From an uncultured Bacteroides sp. (GTDB lineage Bacteria > Bacteroidota > Bacteroidia > Bacteroidales > Bacteroidaceae), in assembly GCF_963677715.1 (NCBI RefSeq), contig NZ_OY782495.1:1364001-1428000 (forward strand): a stretch of 64,000 bases of DNA. The letters are read 5' to 3'. The first letter of the stretch is position 1. Every line of letters starts with the position of its first letter. Shown here in pieces: positions 36,510-45,800 of the stretch. A model generated the notes under the pieces. It did not search any database and was not told the DNA's origin. It worked only from the letters and a program-made list of their open reading frames with translations. A program made the position numbers and the translations under genes.

Positions 36510-38470
36510 TTCCCTAAGATTTTCTTGCCATACCAAGTCCTGATCAAAGGAGAGTATTGGTTCAGCCTATCATTTATATAATTATTTCTTATCTCTTCTA
36601 TTTGACTATGATAAATTTGAGTAGACTCGTTGTAATTTCCACCAAATTCATGAATAGGAGAGGCCTGCATCATCAAATTATTTATATCTTTTTTCTCACT
36701 CAAATGTTCCAATCCTCCGGTATGCCCCAGTTCGTGAGCAAGAGTCCTTTGATTCCTTCCATTAAGAACATTCTCAACTAAATTTGTTCCTATATTGATG
36801 CTTAAGCCAAATGAGGAAGCATTCGCAGCAACTCCATTCTGTGAATCGATTGTTCTAAATTGGCGCTGATCAACTATTTGAAATACATGATCTCTTTCTC
36901 CTATTTCATCTGACGAATCCACCACTTTCAAATTGAAATTCATTTTTGCAACAAAGTCATTTCCTGAGGTATTATATGTATCATTGACTTGCTTTGTTAT
37001 TGATGTGGCTAGCTGTTCCATATTAATGTCCCGATTACTCGAATTGTTATAAAGAACGGCATTTACAGTCATGATATATTCTATCTTATCTGTTTCAGGA
37101 TTGTACTTTGTCTGAACACGCCAATCCCTTCCATCAGGATCAACTCGATCCACCGAATTATTTGCACAATAAACATAAGGGCTCACAGAATAGTATTTCT
37201 CCGATTTTGGGTCCACCGTACTAAACCTACCCAAAGCAGGATCCATCAACCGAGCCGAGTAATCATACAAATTCAATCCTCTTTCCGTATCCAGTTCCTT
37301 ACCGTTGTACTTGTAAGGCTGCCCGCTTGTAGTAACACCTTCCGCAAAAGACATTCCGAACGGATAATAATGATTCGTCTGAACGATTCCTCCACTGGCA
37401 TTAGCCACCACACGGTTATTGCCCAAATGATCAGTTAAATAGAAGTAATAAGCACCACCTTCTATATAACCGCCATCAACCAGGATACGTTTCAGTGCCC
37501 CGCCTTCATAGATCACATTGCCAACATAATCCGTCTGCTTGCTGCCGATGTTGGCTCTCAGTTTACGCCCGTCGGCAGCATACGTGTACGTATTCGTTGC
37601 CTGACCAAGAGTATTATTAATTGTGACACTCTGCGGCAAATTTAAAAAATTATACGTAATTCCGGTTATTCCTTTGTTTAAATCTTGCGTTAAATTACCA
37701 TTTAAGTCGTAATAATATTCTTTCGCAGCCGTGGAGTTGTTCTTAAAGTCCATCGATGCCGACAAAGTGACGGTTGTTCCCGTATCATCCGCTTTGATCA
37801 ACTGATTGCCCGCATAGCTCATGCTCAGGTTATCAACCGTATCGAAAGTACTCGTTCCCGTACGGCCGTTACGAACCAGGTTCGTCATGTTGCCATGCTT
37901 GTCGTAGTTATATGAAGTACCGTAACTCGTATTGGCCGTTCCCCCTTCCAGATAACCGGCTGCCGTCAATCGGGAGAGGTTATCATAAGCGAAGTTGTAA
38001 CCTCTTGTTTTATCACCGCTTGTGGTCCAGCTCATCGCAGAGATGTTACCATTGTAGCTCGGAGTATTGTTTCCGTAAGAATCGTTATAGTACAACGTTT
38101 GGCTGAAAAGTGGGGAGGCGGAAGATTTCATCCACGAACGAACGTTGTAAGTGTATGTCGTGGCCAGGTTGGATTGATTGTTCTTCTTGCTTGTCTTCAG
38201 CCTTCCCAGCTCGTCATACGTGTCTTCGGCAAGAGTTACTTCCGCTGCCGTATTCAATTTGTGCTTTGTGGTGAGCAATCTGCCTGCATGATCGTACGTG
38301 TAGGTATAGAGTTCCGTCTGGGTGGTTTTGCCCGTGGCTGAATGAATGTGTTTCTTCTGTATGGGTTGGCCCGTGAAGTTATAAGCAACATACGCCTTCT
38401 CAATGCCACCCGTTAGATGATTGTTGGATTTGGTTTGAATTACACGGCCTCGGTAGTCGTAATACATCAC
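36506..38470 (-). CDS. 5'-truncated Rhs cassette with metzincin-type metalloprotease tip, copy 3
   Basis: 654 residues, the longest truncated cassette. The frame is open upstream to about 38525 (SKRTLTAELDSSVTPTYLYS) without a signal peptide. The first 40 residues (MMYYDYRGRVIQTKSNNHL) differ from the complete gene and belong to another Rhs lineage. YD repeats and core run to about residue 445. The tip has LAHELGHTGGLEH near residue 577 (HExxHxxGxxH) and NNLMMQ as Met-turn candidate. It is clearly related to, but more diverged than, the two tandem metzincin tips. The immunity gene overlaps by ATGA. Confidence 0.75.
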   Translation of the reverse strand: MMYYDYRGRVIQTKSNNHLTGGIEKAYVAYNFTGQPIQKKHIHSATGKTTQTELYTYTYDHAGRLLTTKHKLNTAAEVTLAEDTYDELGRLKTSKKNNQSNLATTYTYNVRSWMKSSASPLFSQTLYYNDSYGNNTPSYNGNISAMSWTTSGDKTRGYNFAYDNLSRLTAAGYLEGGTANTSYGTSYNYDKHGNMTNLVRNGRTGTSTFDTVDNLSMSYAGNQLIKADDTGTTVTLSASMDFKNNSTAAKEYYYDLNGNLTQDLNKGITGITYNFLNLPQSVTINNTLGQATNTYTYAADGRKLRANIGSKQTDYVGNVIYEGGALKRILVDGGYIEGGAYYFYLTDHLGNNRVVANASGGIVQTNHYYPFGMSFAEGVTTSGQPYKYNGKELDTERGLNLYDYSARLMDPALGRFSTVDPKSEKYYSVSPYVYCANNSVDRVDPDGRDWRVQTKYNPETDKIEYIMTVNAVLYNNSSNRDINMEQLATSITKQVNDTYNTSGNDFVAKMNFNLKVVDSSDEIGERDHVFQIVDQRQFRTIDSQNGVAANASSFGLSINIGTNLVENVLNGRNQRTLAHELGHTGGLEHLSEKKDINNLMMQASPIHEFGGNYNESTQIYHSQIEEIRNNYINDRLNQYSPLIRTWYGKKILGK

Positions 38471-38524
38471 AGAATAAAGGTAGGTCGGAGTAACAGAACT
38501 GTCAAGCTCGGCGGTCAGCGTTCT

Positions 38525-38866
38525 CTTGCTTTATCTCTTTCATAAAAATATAAAGAGAGCTTAGAAAACAAAAAGGTATTTTCCAAACGAATTTAGCTTC
38601 GCAGTTGAGTATTCATAAAAATATTTCGGGAAGATACGAGAGCAACGATATTTTTCTTTTATTGATATTGCCCGTAAAATTGCTGATACTTTAGATGTGT
38701 TTTTGAATCATCCTGTCGGTAAATAAGATACATAAATTGATAAAACAAAAGTAACCGAATTTTGGAAATCTCTAAATTTGAACCCGAAGACCGTAACCAA
38801 AAATTTTCCGTAATTGAACTTTTTATTACCAAAAGAAAAATTCAATCGATTCTCTAATAATAAATA
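38525..38866. other. Junction region between two cassettes
   Basis: The stretch between the truncated Rhs edge and the immunity gene of the complete Rhs protein contains no intact gene. On the plus strand it holds a decayed XRE regulator (listed separately). The first 100 bases (38525-38630) show only AT-rich sequence with no feature I can support. Confidence 0.5.
38631..38857 (+). pseudogene. Decayed XRE-family HTH regulator
   Basis: One frame reads KIREQRYFSFIDIARKIADTL... to VGK and a stop at 38724-38726, matching the last helix of the HTH-XRE domain (SIDIARKIADTLDVSLDYLVG pattern). A second frame (38765-38857) reads EISKFEPEDRNQKFSVIELF and continues to a stop, like the C-terminal helical tail of Bacteroidetes XRE proteins. 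A premature stop and a frameshift separate the two, and the N-terminal half is missing. It ends 10 bases from the convergent immunity gene. Confidence 0.65.
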
Positions 38867-39373
38867 CTACTGCATTTCTAATGCTTGCTTCGCATTATAC
38901 GATATTAAATATTCAGGATGTGATGTGTATTCTTTTATAAGATGTTTTGTTTTCTCATTATTAAACTTTGCTAAATAGTAGAAAGCAGATGTCAATTTAT
39001 AAATATAGTAGGCGTCTTTTTTATCATCCATCTGCTTAACTGAACTCACAGCGATATCAATCATTTCAACATCATGATTAATTTCAAATACAGAAGTAGC
39101 TATTCTCAATTTTATATTAATATCATCACATTCTTTTAATAGTTTTTTTAATATCGGTAATGACGCAACAGATTTTAAATAAGCTAATGTCTCAACAATT
39201 AAAGTATCAATTTTTCCTCCCACTTCTAATTGTAACTTCTGTATAAGTACTTTTTCTAACAACTGCCTCTCATTATCTGCCAACTCATCTATTATCGGGG
39301 TATTATTAAAACCATTCCTATGCTGGTAATCACTTGGCGGAATAACTTCATCAACTAACTTATCTATATTCAT
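38867..39373 (-). CDS. Cytoplasmic HEAT-like immunity protein of the complete Rhs toxin
   Basis: 168 residues without signal peptide, starting 7 bases after the Rhs toxin stop. It is almost all alpha-helical by pattern, with paired amphipathic helices (LIVETLAYLKSVASLPILKKLL; INIKLRIATSVFEINHDVEMID; YLISYNAKQALEMQ) resembling HEAT/Armadillo-type repeats seen in several immunity families. Position makes it the cognate antitoxin of the tip of the 39381-42779 protein. Cytoplasmic location implies that the tip acts in the cytoplasm. Confidence 0.68.
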   Translation of the reverse strand: MNIDKLVDEVIPPSDYQHRNGFNNTPIIDELADNERQLLEKVLIQKLQLEVGGKIDTLIVETLAYLKSVASLPILKKLLKECDDINIKLRIATSVFEINHDVEMIDIAVSSVKQMDDKKDAYYIYKLTSAFYYLAKFNNEKTKHLIKEYTSHPEYLISYNAKQALEMQ

Positions 39374-39380
39374 TTTGGAG

Positions 39381-42300
39381 TTATTTATAAATTAAATTAA
39401 TACCTTTTGATTGCAATATCGGAAGTTCAGTTTGAAACCAAACCGCACCAGCTCTTGGATTATTCAAAAACACTGGAACAGAACTACCGTTAGGAACACC
39501 TTTTGCCCATGTAGCTGATAATCTTTGCCACATCGGTTCTGCTTCTGACCAAGGAATATTTTTACTGGTTATTAAATCTTGTAAATTCTGCCCTGCCCTT
39601 GTTTGCCCTAATGTTTGAAAGCCTGCTTCAACAGCTCGTACCTCAGTTCCCGCTCCTGAGAAAAATGCCCTGCTTCCCGCCTTAGCAGCTCCTCTACTCA
39701 ACAAGCCAACACCTAATCTCCCCACGGCATTCAAACTAGCAGCTCCACTAACAACCGCTTCTATTGTTAACAATGCCCGGCCCGTTGCCATGCCTATTTC
39801 CTCATTCGCCTTGCCAATCAATCCTTTATAAAGCCTGGATTGAGATTCGGAAGACAAGTCGCTCTCACTACCCAAAAGATTATTTTGGAGGCTCTTACTA
39901 TTGCTAATTGTCTGAAAAGCATCAACAGGACTATTGGATTCGGAAACAATCGTATTCTGATATTGATTCAGATAAGTTCCTCCCGCTATTTCATAAGAGA
40001 AACTCGAACCGATATTCGTATATCCTTCTATACTGTTACTTCCTTCCCGCCAAAAAGCATTATTGTATTTATCCTGATACCAATCCATACCCGTAGGGTC
40101 TGTGGTAATTATCGGATTATTTCCTACATAAACATAAGGAGACCAAGAATAATACTTCTCCGTCGAAGGATCCACCGTACTAAACCTACCCAAAGCAGGA
40201 TCCATCAATCTAGCAGAGTAATCATACAAATTCAATCCCCTCTCCGTATCCAGTTCCTTACCGTTGTACTTGTAAGGCTGCCCGCTTGTAGTTACACCTT
40301 CCGCAAACGACATTCCGAACGGATAATAATGATTCGTCTGAACGATTCCTCCACTGGCATTCGCCACCACACGGTTATTGCCCAAATGATCAGTCAGATA
40401 GAAGTAATAAGCACCACCTTCTATATAACCGCCATCAACCAGGATACGTTTCAATGCCCCGCCTTCATAGATCACATTGCCAACATAATCCGTCTGCTTG
40501 CTGCCGATGTTGGCTCTCAGTTTACGGCCGTCGGCAGCATACGTGTACGTATTCGTTGCCTGTCCCAATGTGTTACTAATCACAACACTCTGCGGCAAAT
40601 TTAAAAAATTATACGTAATTCCGGTTATTCCTTTGTTTAAATCTTGCGTTAAATTACCATTTAAGTCGTAAAAATATTCTTTCGCTGCCGTGGAGTTGTT
40701 CTTAAAGTCCATCGATGCCGACAAAGTGACGGTTGTTCCCGTATCATCCGCTTTGATCAACTGATTGCCCGCATAGCTCATGCTCAGGTTATCAACCGTA
40801 CCGAAAGTACTCGTTCCCGTACGGCCGTTACGAACCAGGTTCGTCATGTTGCCATGCTTGTCGTAGTTATATGAAGTTCCGTAACTCGCGTTGGCCGTTC
40901 CTCCTTCCAGATAACCGGCTGCCGTTAATCGGGAGAGGTTATCATAAGCGAAGTTGTAACCTCTTGTTTTATCACCGCTTGTGGTCCAGCTCATCGCAGA
41001 GATGTTACCATTGTAGCTCGGAGTATTGTTTCCGTAAGAATCGTTATAATACAACGTCTGGCTGAAAAGTGGGGAGGCGGAAGATTTCATCCACGAACGA
41101 ACGTTGTAAGTGTACGTCGTGGCCAGGTTGGATTGATTATTATTCTTGCTTGTCTTCAGCCTTCCCAGTTCGTCATACGTGTTTTCGGCAAGAATTACTT
41201 CCGCTGCCGTATTCAATTTGTGCTTTGTGGTGAGCAATCTGCCTGCATGGTCGTACGTGTAGGTGTAGAGTTCTGTCTGGGTGGTTTGACCTGTGGCCGT
41301 ATGGATATGTTTCTTACGCAGGGGTTGGCCGGTAAAAGTATAGAATACGCACTCCGTCTCTTTACCTCCCAGATGATTGGTACTTGCCGATTGAATGATA
41401 CGATTACGGTCGTCATAATAGAAAGCGGAACAAAGGGACACAGAAGCAGTGCTTCCGGGAGCCTGAGCGGTATAACTGCCCGTAAGCATGCCCTGATAGC
41501 CTCCCGTGTATCTGCCGCCATAACTCGTTTGGGCCGAAGAATCGTAGGCCAGAGTCGAAAAGCCACTCAACTGAAGAAAGTTATAATTGTCGTAATAGGA
41601 AGCGGTACCTACCGTGGCACCCGTCAGGGTGAGCGTGGAGCCGTCCAGTTGCAGATTATAGCCGTTGTAAGTGCCGGTGGTGGCAAATATCCCTTTCAGT
41701 ATATTAGCCTCGAAAGCCCCCACGGATATCGTCTTGCTACCCGTGGAGCTACAAACTCCCGTAAGCACAGTTCTGCCAAAGGCGTCGGGTATAGAAAACA
41801 GCCATTTGCCTTGTGCGCGTTGCGCTCCGTCCTGAGAGAAGATCAGGCGGTCGCCTTTATCATACACGTAGTAAGTCCAGCTTGTGCCGGGAAGCCGTTT
41901 CTGTATGCAGCGGTTACGGCTATCGTAACGATACAGGTAGGCGTAGTTTCGCAGAAGCGCCGAGTTGGCGTTCGTCCACGAAGTGCCGCTTTTCATATTA
42001 TCAGAGGCCAGAGGAGGAAGTACCGCAGCCAGATTGCCATAATCGTCATAAATGTAATAGGTATCATACATTATTTTGGTACTCCCGCTGCGAACGATTT
42101 GTCGGGTGAGCACCACCTGCCCCAGTTTATCCTTAAACTCGAAGGAAGCGTTCCCGTCTTGGTCCGTGCTGCGGGTAACATATAACTGGGCCGTTTCATA
42201 GTTACCGGATCGTATGATACTTACCAGCGTATCGGTAGAGTTCGAAGTATCTGCCACCTTGTAGTAGACGCAGTTAAGCGTGTCGTTATCGGCCATATTG

Positions 42301-42779
42301 GCCAGATAAGCTGTTTTCGCACTCCGAGAATTGTTTTGCCAAGCCTGGCCCGGACCATATTGCTCCAAAACCCTATTTAGCGGAGAAGCTTCATAAACTG
42401 GAACACTATAAGGTTTGGCTTCTCCCGGATAACTAGCGTTTATGTTGCTCTTGATCGTGCTCAGACTGGCGAAAGCGCCATTGTTATTCTGCAAAACCAC
42501 CGGAAGCCACTTGCTCGATTCACGTCCGACACCGTCATATTCCTGATAATCGGCCAAATCGGAACCATTCGGGGTAATACCTCGCTGTACCGTTTGAAAT
42601 GGGCGACCCAAACCGTCGTAATACTGGATGGCATCCAGATAAGTGGTTCCGGAATCATTGGTATACGTACGAGTCTGGATGTAGTTCTGACCGCTGGATT
42701 GGGAATAAACCCGGCCGATTGTCGAGACGCTAAGAAGTGACAATATTAATAATATTCTGGTATAGTATGTTGCTTTCAT
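39381..42779 (-). CDS. Complete Sec-exported Rhs/YD-repeat toxin protein
   Basis: 1132 residues. A Sec signal peptide (ATYYTRILLILSLLSVSTIG to about residue 26) precedes an N-terminal domain of the Bacteroidetes Rhs type (about 30-170, YLDAIQYYDGLGRPFQTVQRG; DUF6443-like). YD/Rhs repeats follow to about 870, then the Rhs-associated core (KELDTERGLNLYDYSARLMDP), a pre-toxin segment (about 925-1030) with a Gly/Ala-rich hydrophobic stretch ending GLLSRGAAKA, and a tip of about 100 residues (FFSGAGTEVRAVEAG; WSEAEPMWQRLSATWAKG). I cannot name the tip's activity. It is the only cassette with start, signal peptide and full repeat shell, so it is the presumed expressed copy. It lies 37 bases after the shell-like gene upstream. 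Confidence 0.88.
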   Translation of the reverse strand: MKATYYTRILLILSLLSVSTIGRVYSQSSGQNYIQTRTYTNDSGTTYLDAIQYYDGLGRPFQTVQRGITPNGSDLADYQEYDGVGRESSKWLPVVLQNNNGAFASLSTIKSNINASYPGEAKPYSVPVYEASPLNRVLEQYGPGQAWQNNSRSAKTAYLANMADNDTLNCVYYKVADTSNSTDTLVSIIRSGNYETAQLYVTRSTDQDGNASFEFKDKLGQVVLTRQIVRSGSTKIMYDTYYIYDDYGNLAAVLPPLASDNMKSGTSWTNANSALLRNYAYLYRYDSRNRCIQKRLPGTSWTYYVYDKGDRLIFSQDGAQRAQGKWLFSIPDAFGRTVLTGVCSSTGSKTISVGAFEANILKGIFATTGTYNGYNLQLDGSTLTLTGATVGTASYYDNYNFLQLSGFSTLAYDSSAQTSYGGRYTGGYQGMLTGSYTAQAPGSTASVSLCSAFYYDDRNRIIQSASTNHLGGKETECVFYTFTGQPLRKKHIHTATGQTTQTELYTYTYDHAGRLLTTKHKLNTAAEVILAENTYDELGRLKTSKNNNQSNLATTYTYNVRSWMKSSASPLFSQTLYYNDSYGNNTPSYNGNISAMSWTTSGDKTRGYNFAYDNLSRLTAAGYLEGGTANASYGTSYNYDKHGNMTNLVRNGRTGTSTFGTVDNLSMSYAGNQLIKADDTGTTVTLSASMDFKNNSTAAKEYFYDLNGNLTQDLNKGITGITYNFLNLPQSVVISNTLGQATNTYTYAADGRKLRANIGSKQTDYVGNVIYEGGALKRILVDGGYIEGGAYYFYLTDHLGNNRVVANASGGIVQTNHYYPFGMSFAEGVTTSGQPYKYNGKELDTERGLNLYDYSARLMDPALGRFSTVDPSTEKYYSWSPYVYVGNNPIITTDPTGMDWYQDKYNNAFWREGSNSIEGYTNIGSSFSYEIAGGTYLNQYQNTIVSESNSPVDAFQTISNSKSLQNNLLGSESDLSSESQSRLYKGLIGKANEEIGMATGRALLTIEAVVSGAASLNAVGRLGVGLLSRGAAKAGSRAFFSGAGTEVRAVEAGFQTLGQTRAGQNLQDLITSKNIPWSEAEPMWQRLSATWAKGVPNGSSVPVFLNNPRAGAVWFQTELPILQSKGINLIYK

Positions 42780-42816
42780 AATTACTTGATTTTAATTTTA
42801 TGATGAATAGATACGA

Positions 42817-45800
42817 CTAGTCAGAATAGAGGTACAAACATGAATTCGAGCCGATAGGTTGAGTAGCAGAAGAAATGCAAAGACTCGCCTCTACTTCAGC
42901 AACAGCATTCGTGATCACAATCTTCACTAAGGTAGAACCTGCAGATAAAGTTTTCGTCAATGATTCTACCTTATGACCCGTAAAAGAGTAACTGCTGTTG
43001 CCAATATAAAGCTTACTTTGTGGAGCCCTACAATCTAAATAAAATTCAATAGTAGTCGCCTCTGTACAAGTAATGTAACCTTCAATATAATGATATCCCG
43101 AAGATACGTCGTGGGTTTCACTCACATTGGTAAATTGGATCGGGGCAGTAGTTACTGTAAATGTTTTCACACAATCAACCTCCTCCTGAGTAACTGTATC
43201 TATTACCTTGCATGTTAAAGACATTGTACCGAGTTGGCTAAAAGTAATAGAGACTGTCGAAGGACTCGTGGTACTATTATAAAGCACATTGCCGGCTGCA
43301 TTCTTAAGCGTCCATAAATATTCATAGTTTCCACTTCCACCACTGGCCGAAGCAGTGAAGGAGTTAGTAGTTCCTACAACATAACTTGAAGATGAGGAAA
43401 AACCGGCTGTCAACGGTTTCATTGTAGAGAGATTATATTTATATAGATTCGTCTGTTTATGATTACTATCTTCAATGCTCTTCAATCTTCCCCAACCATC
43501 ATAATCAAAGTAGGAGGAGAGTCCGTTGGGAGCTACATTTTCGAGTAGCCCGACAAGAGGACTATATTTATAAATATAAACAGATGAAGCAGGTAGATTT
43601 GAATCCAGTTGTCTCAGCTTATTTATTACGGCAGCATCGGGAGCTGACATGCTAGATAAAGCACTTCCCGAAACTAACCCGACTGAAGAAAGAGCCGTAT
43701 TAGCGGCACTATAAGTGGCATTTTCCACTTTTGTTATAAGATATTGTCCGCCATAGCTCCAAAGGAAGGCCGTATGACTGCCTTTACTGTCTTCTGTCTC
43801 CAAAACATTACCCATGCTATCATAAACATTATATTTGAGAGCTACTGTCCATGTATCATCCTGATTCCAGTTCTCAATCATAGATGGACGAACCAAGCAT
43901 AGGTTACCCGCGTTCGGATTAATATACGTATACCTTTTGGAGGAAATTTGTTTCAAGGTACCTCCTTTCTTCAAATACACTTTTTCTTGAATCGGATAGT
44001 TGATCACATTATTATCCAGCATATTTTTATATATGCCGCTGATTGGCGCAGGACTCAGATCTGTAACATAAGCATATTGGGTTATCAAGCTATCTCCCAC
44101 GCTTGTCGTTGACCGCGTGCTTGTAGTTTGTCCTTTCGAATTGTAAACAAAAGAAGTCCTTTTATTGATTTGATGAGTGACTTCATAATCGCTGACAGAT
44201 GTACTCGCTATTTGATGATCTACAGCTTTAAAACATGAAGACATATATGCTTCACCAACCACCTTAGGAGTATACACTTGAGAAACAACAGGAAATTCAT
44301 AATAGGTAATTTCATCTTTCAATAAAAGACCATTGACATCCCGTGTCTCTTTATGCCATAAGTGTCCACGTTTATGCTGATAAGATGTTATGGGAGTCAA
44401 TATATTAGCTAGACTCTGAGGATAACTGTTAACTGTAAAATACGCATATGTATAAAGATTGGAATTGCTCATATAGCTGGGGACAGGAATCAGGTTGGAC
44501 GCTTCATAGAGTGTATCCGGATAATTGAGGCTGTTCGTGAAATAATAGTCAATATAACTATTATCACTTTTCTTTTCTTTCACGCAAGAATATTCTATAT
44601 GTGTACCAGTATAATCATAAATATTATTGCTTGAAGAATAGTAATCAACATATTTCTCTACGTTTTGATTGTCAAAAGCACTATATTTCACACCATATCT
44701 TGGAGCATTGATTTGTATTCCGCTGCTTAAGCCATTACTTCCAACATAAATATAAGACAGTGAATCGCTCTTTATACCGGAAGAATCATAATTGACCACT
44801 TTATTAATTCTTATTCCTCCCGTAACCTCGTTACCGGTTTGGGTTAATATTGGCTTGAAGGCATTCTGGGAATTTCGGACTACCTTTGCCGAATAAGTAT
44901 GCGGCTCATAATATAATTCGCTAAATCCACCTGTAGGATATGATATACGCTCAAGCATACCAATTATGGAGAAGTTAGCATCCGGATTCTTTATGGTGGT
45001 ACTTAAAGTTTCATTATATTCAGAATCATTACTCAAATAATTAGTCATATCAATAGGACTTAGAGCATCATTCTTTCCATTATAATATCCCCAATGATCA
45101 AAACTAAAAGATCCTAAATAAGGAAAATAACGATTTGTCAAGCCATAATAATTAAAAGCGTAGCTCCCTTCCCCACTTATTTGAGCTGAACCTAAAAACG
45201 GAGTCTTGTTACCAACTGCTCCCGATGAAAGTAATGTGGGATATTTATAGAAGAGAGCACATTCTTTAATCAGTGTATCATTTCGTACAATAGTTATTTT
45301 TTTCACTAATCCGGTATATCCAGACACCGCCTTAATCTGATTACTAGAGATATATTTTTCTTGAGTAAGGCTATCTATATAAGAAAATCTAACCTTTGTG
45401 CCCCCTGTTATAATTATGCTATCTAAACGAGAACTATATATAGATTGCGTATTTAGCACAAGATGGTTAGAAATAGTATTGTATTCGTCCGAATATGCAC
45501 ACGTCATAAAATAATAATTTGTTTGGGGAATATACTGGGTCTGTGGCATATCAGCCCCATAGTAAAGTTTAATCAACCTCTCGTTGGGAGCACTAATTGT
45601 ATAGAGTTTCCAAGTAAGAACTGTTTTCTTTTTAACTCCATTGGTTTCACTAATGGTATATTCATTCTTGATGAAAACGTATTTATAGCCATCCGGAGTT
45701 GTTATAATAATAGAATCGACAAATGAACCACTTGAATAATTATATTGAATTTTAACCCCCTTGGAAGCACCTGTCGCATTAAAAATCTTTATCTTCCCAT

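Larger units (their letters stand above)
21108..42779 (-). repeat. Array of truncated Rhs cassettes with variable toxin tips
   Basis: The same Rhs/YD-repeat C-terminal region recurs eight times on the minus strand, at about 23.9-24.8, 26.0-26.9, 28.1-28.5, 29.7-30.3, 31.4-32.2, 33.5-34.5, 37.1-38.5 and 40.1-42.8 kb. It is near-identical in DNA and always contains the Rhs-associated core (ELDTERGLNLYDYSARLMDP). Only the 40.1-42.8 kb copy is attached to a signal peptide and the full upstream Rhs region. After the core the copies diverge abruptly into different tips, each followed by a small gene. Two further partial cassettes lie at 21.5-22.6 kb and an internally deleted upstream fragment at 34.5-35.3 kb. 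Confidence 0.93.

Noticed and set aside
39840-42185. Long plus-strand open frames (254 and 350 codons) opposite the complete Rhs gene, repeated opposite other cassettes
   Set aside because: They are antisense to strongly supported Rhs coding sequence, recur wherever the Rhs core recurs, and encode low-complexity Arg/Ser/His-rich peptides with no domain. They are shadows of codon use in the Rhs repeats.
23300-42779. Regularly spaced repeats that could suggest a CRISPR or satellite array
   Set aside because: The repeats are 0.4-2 kb of coding Rhs sequence with gene-sized unique parts, not short direct repeats with spacers.
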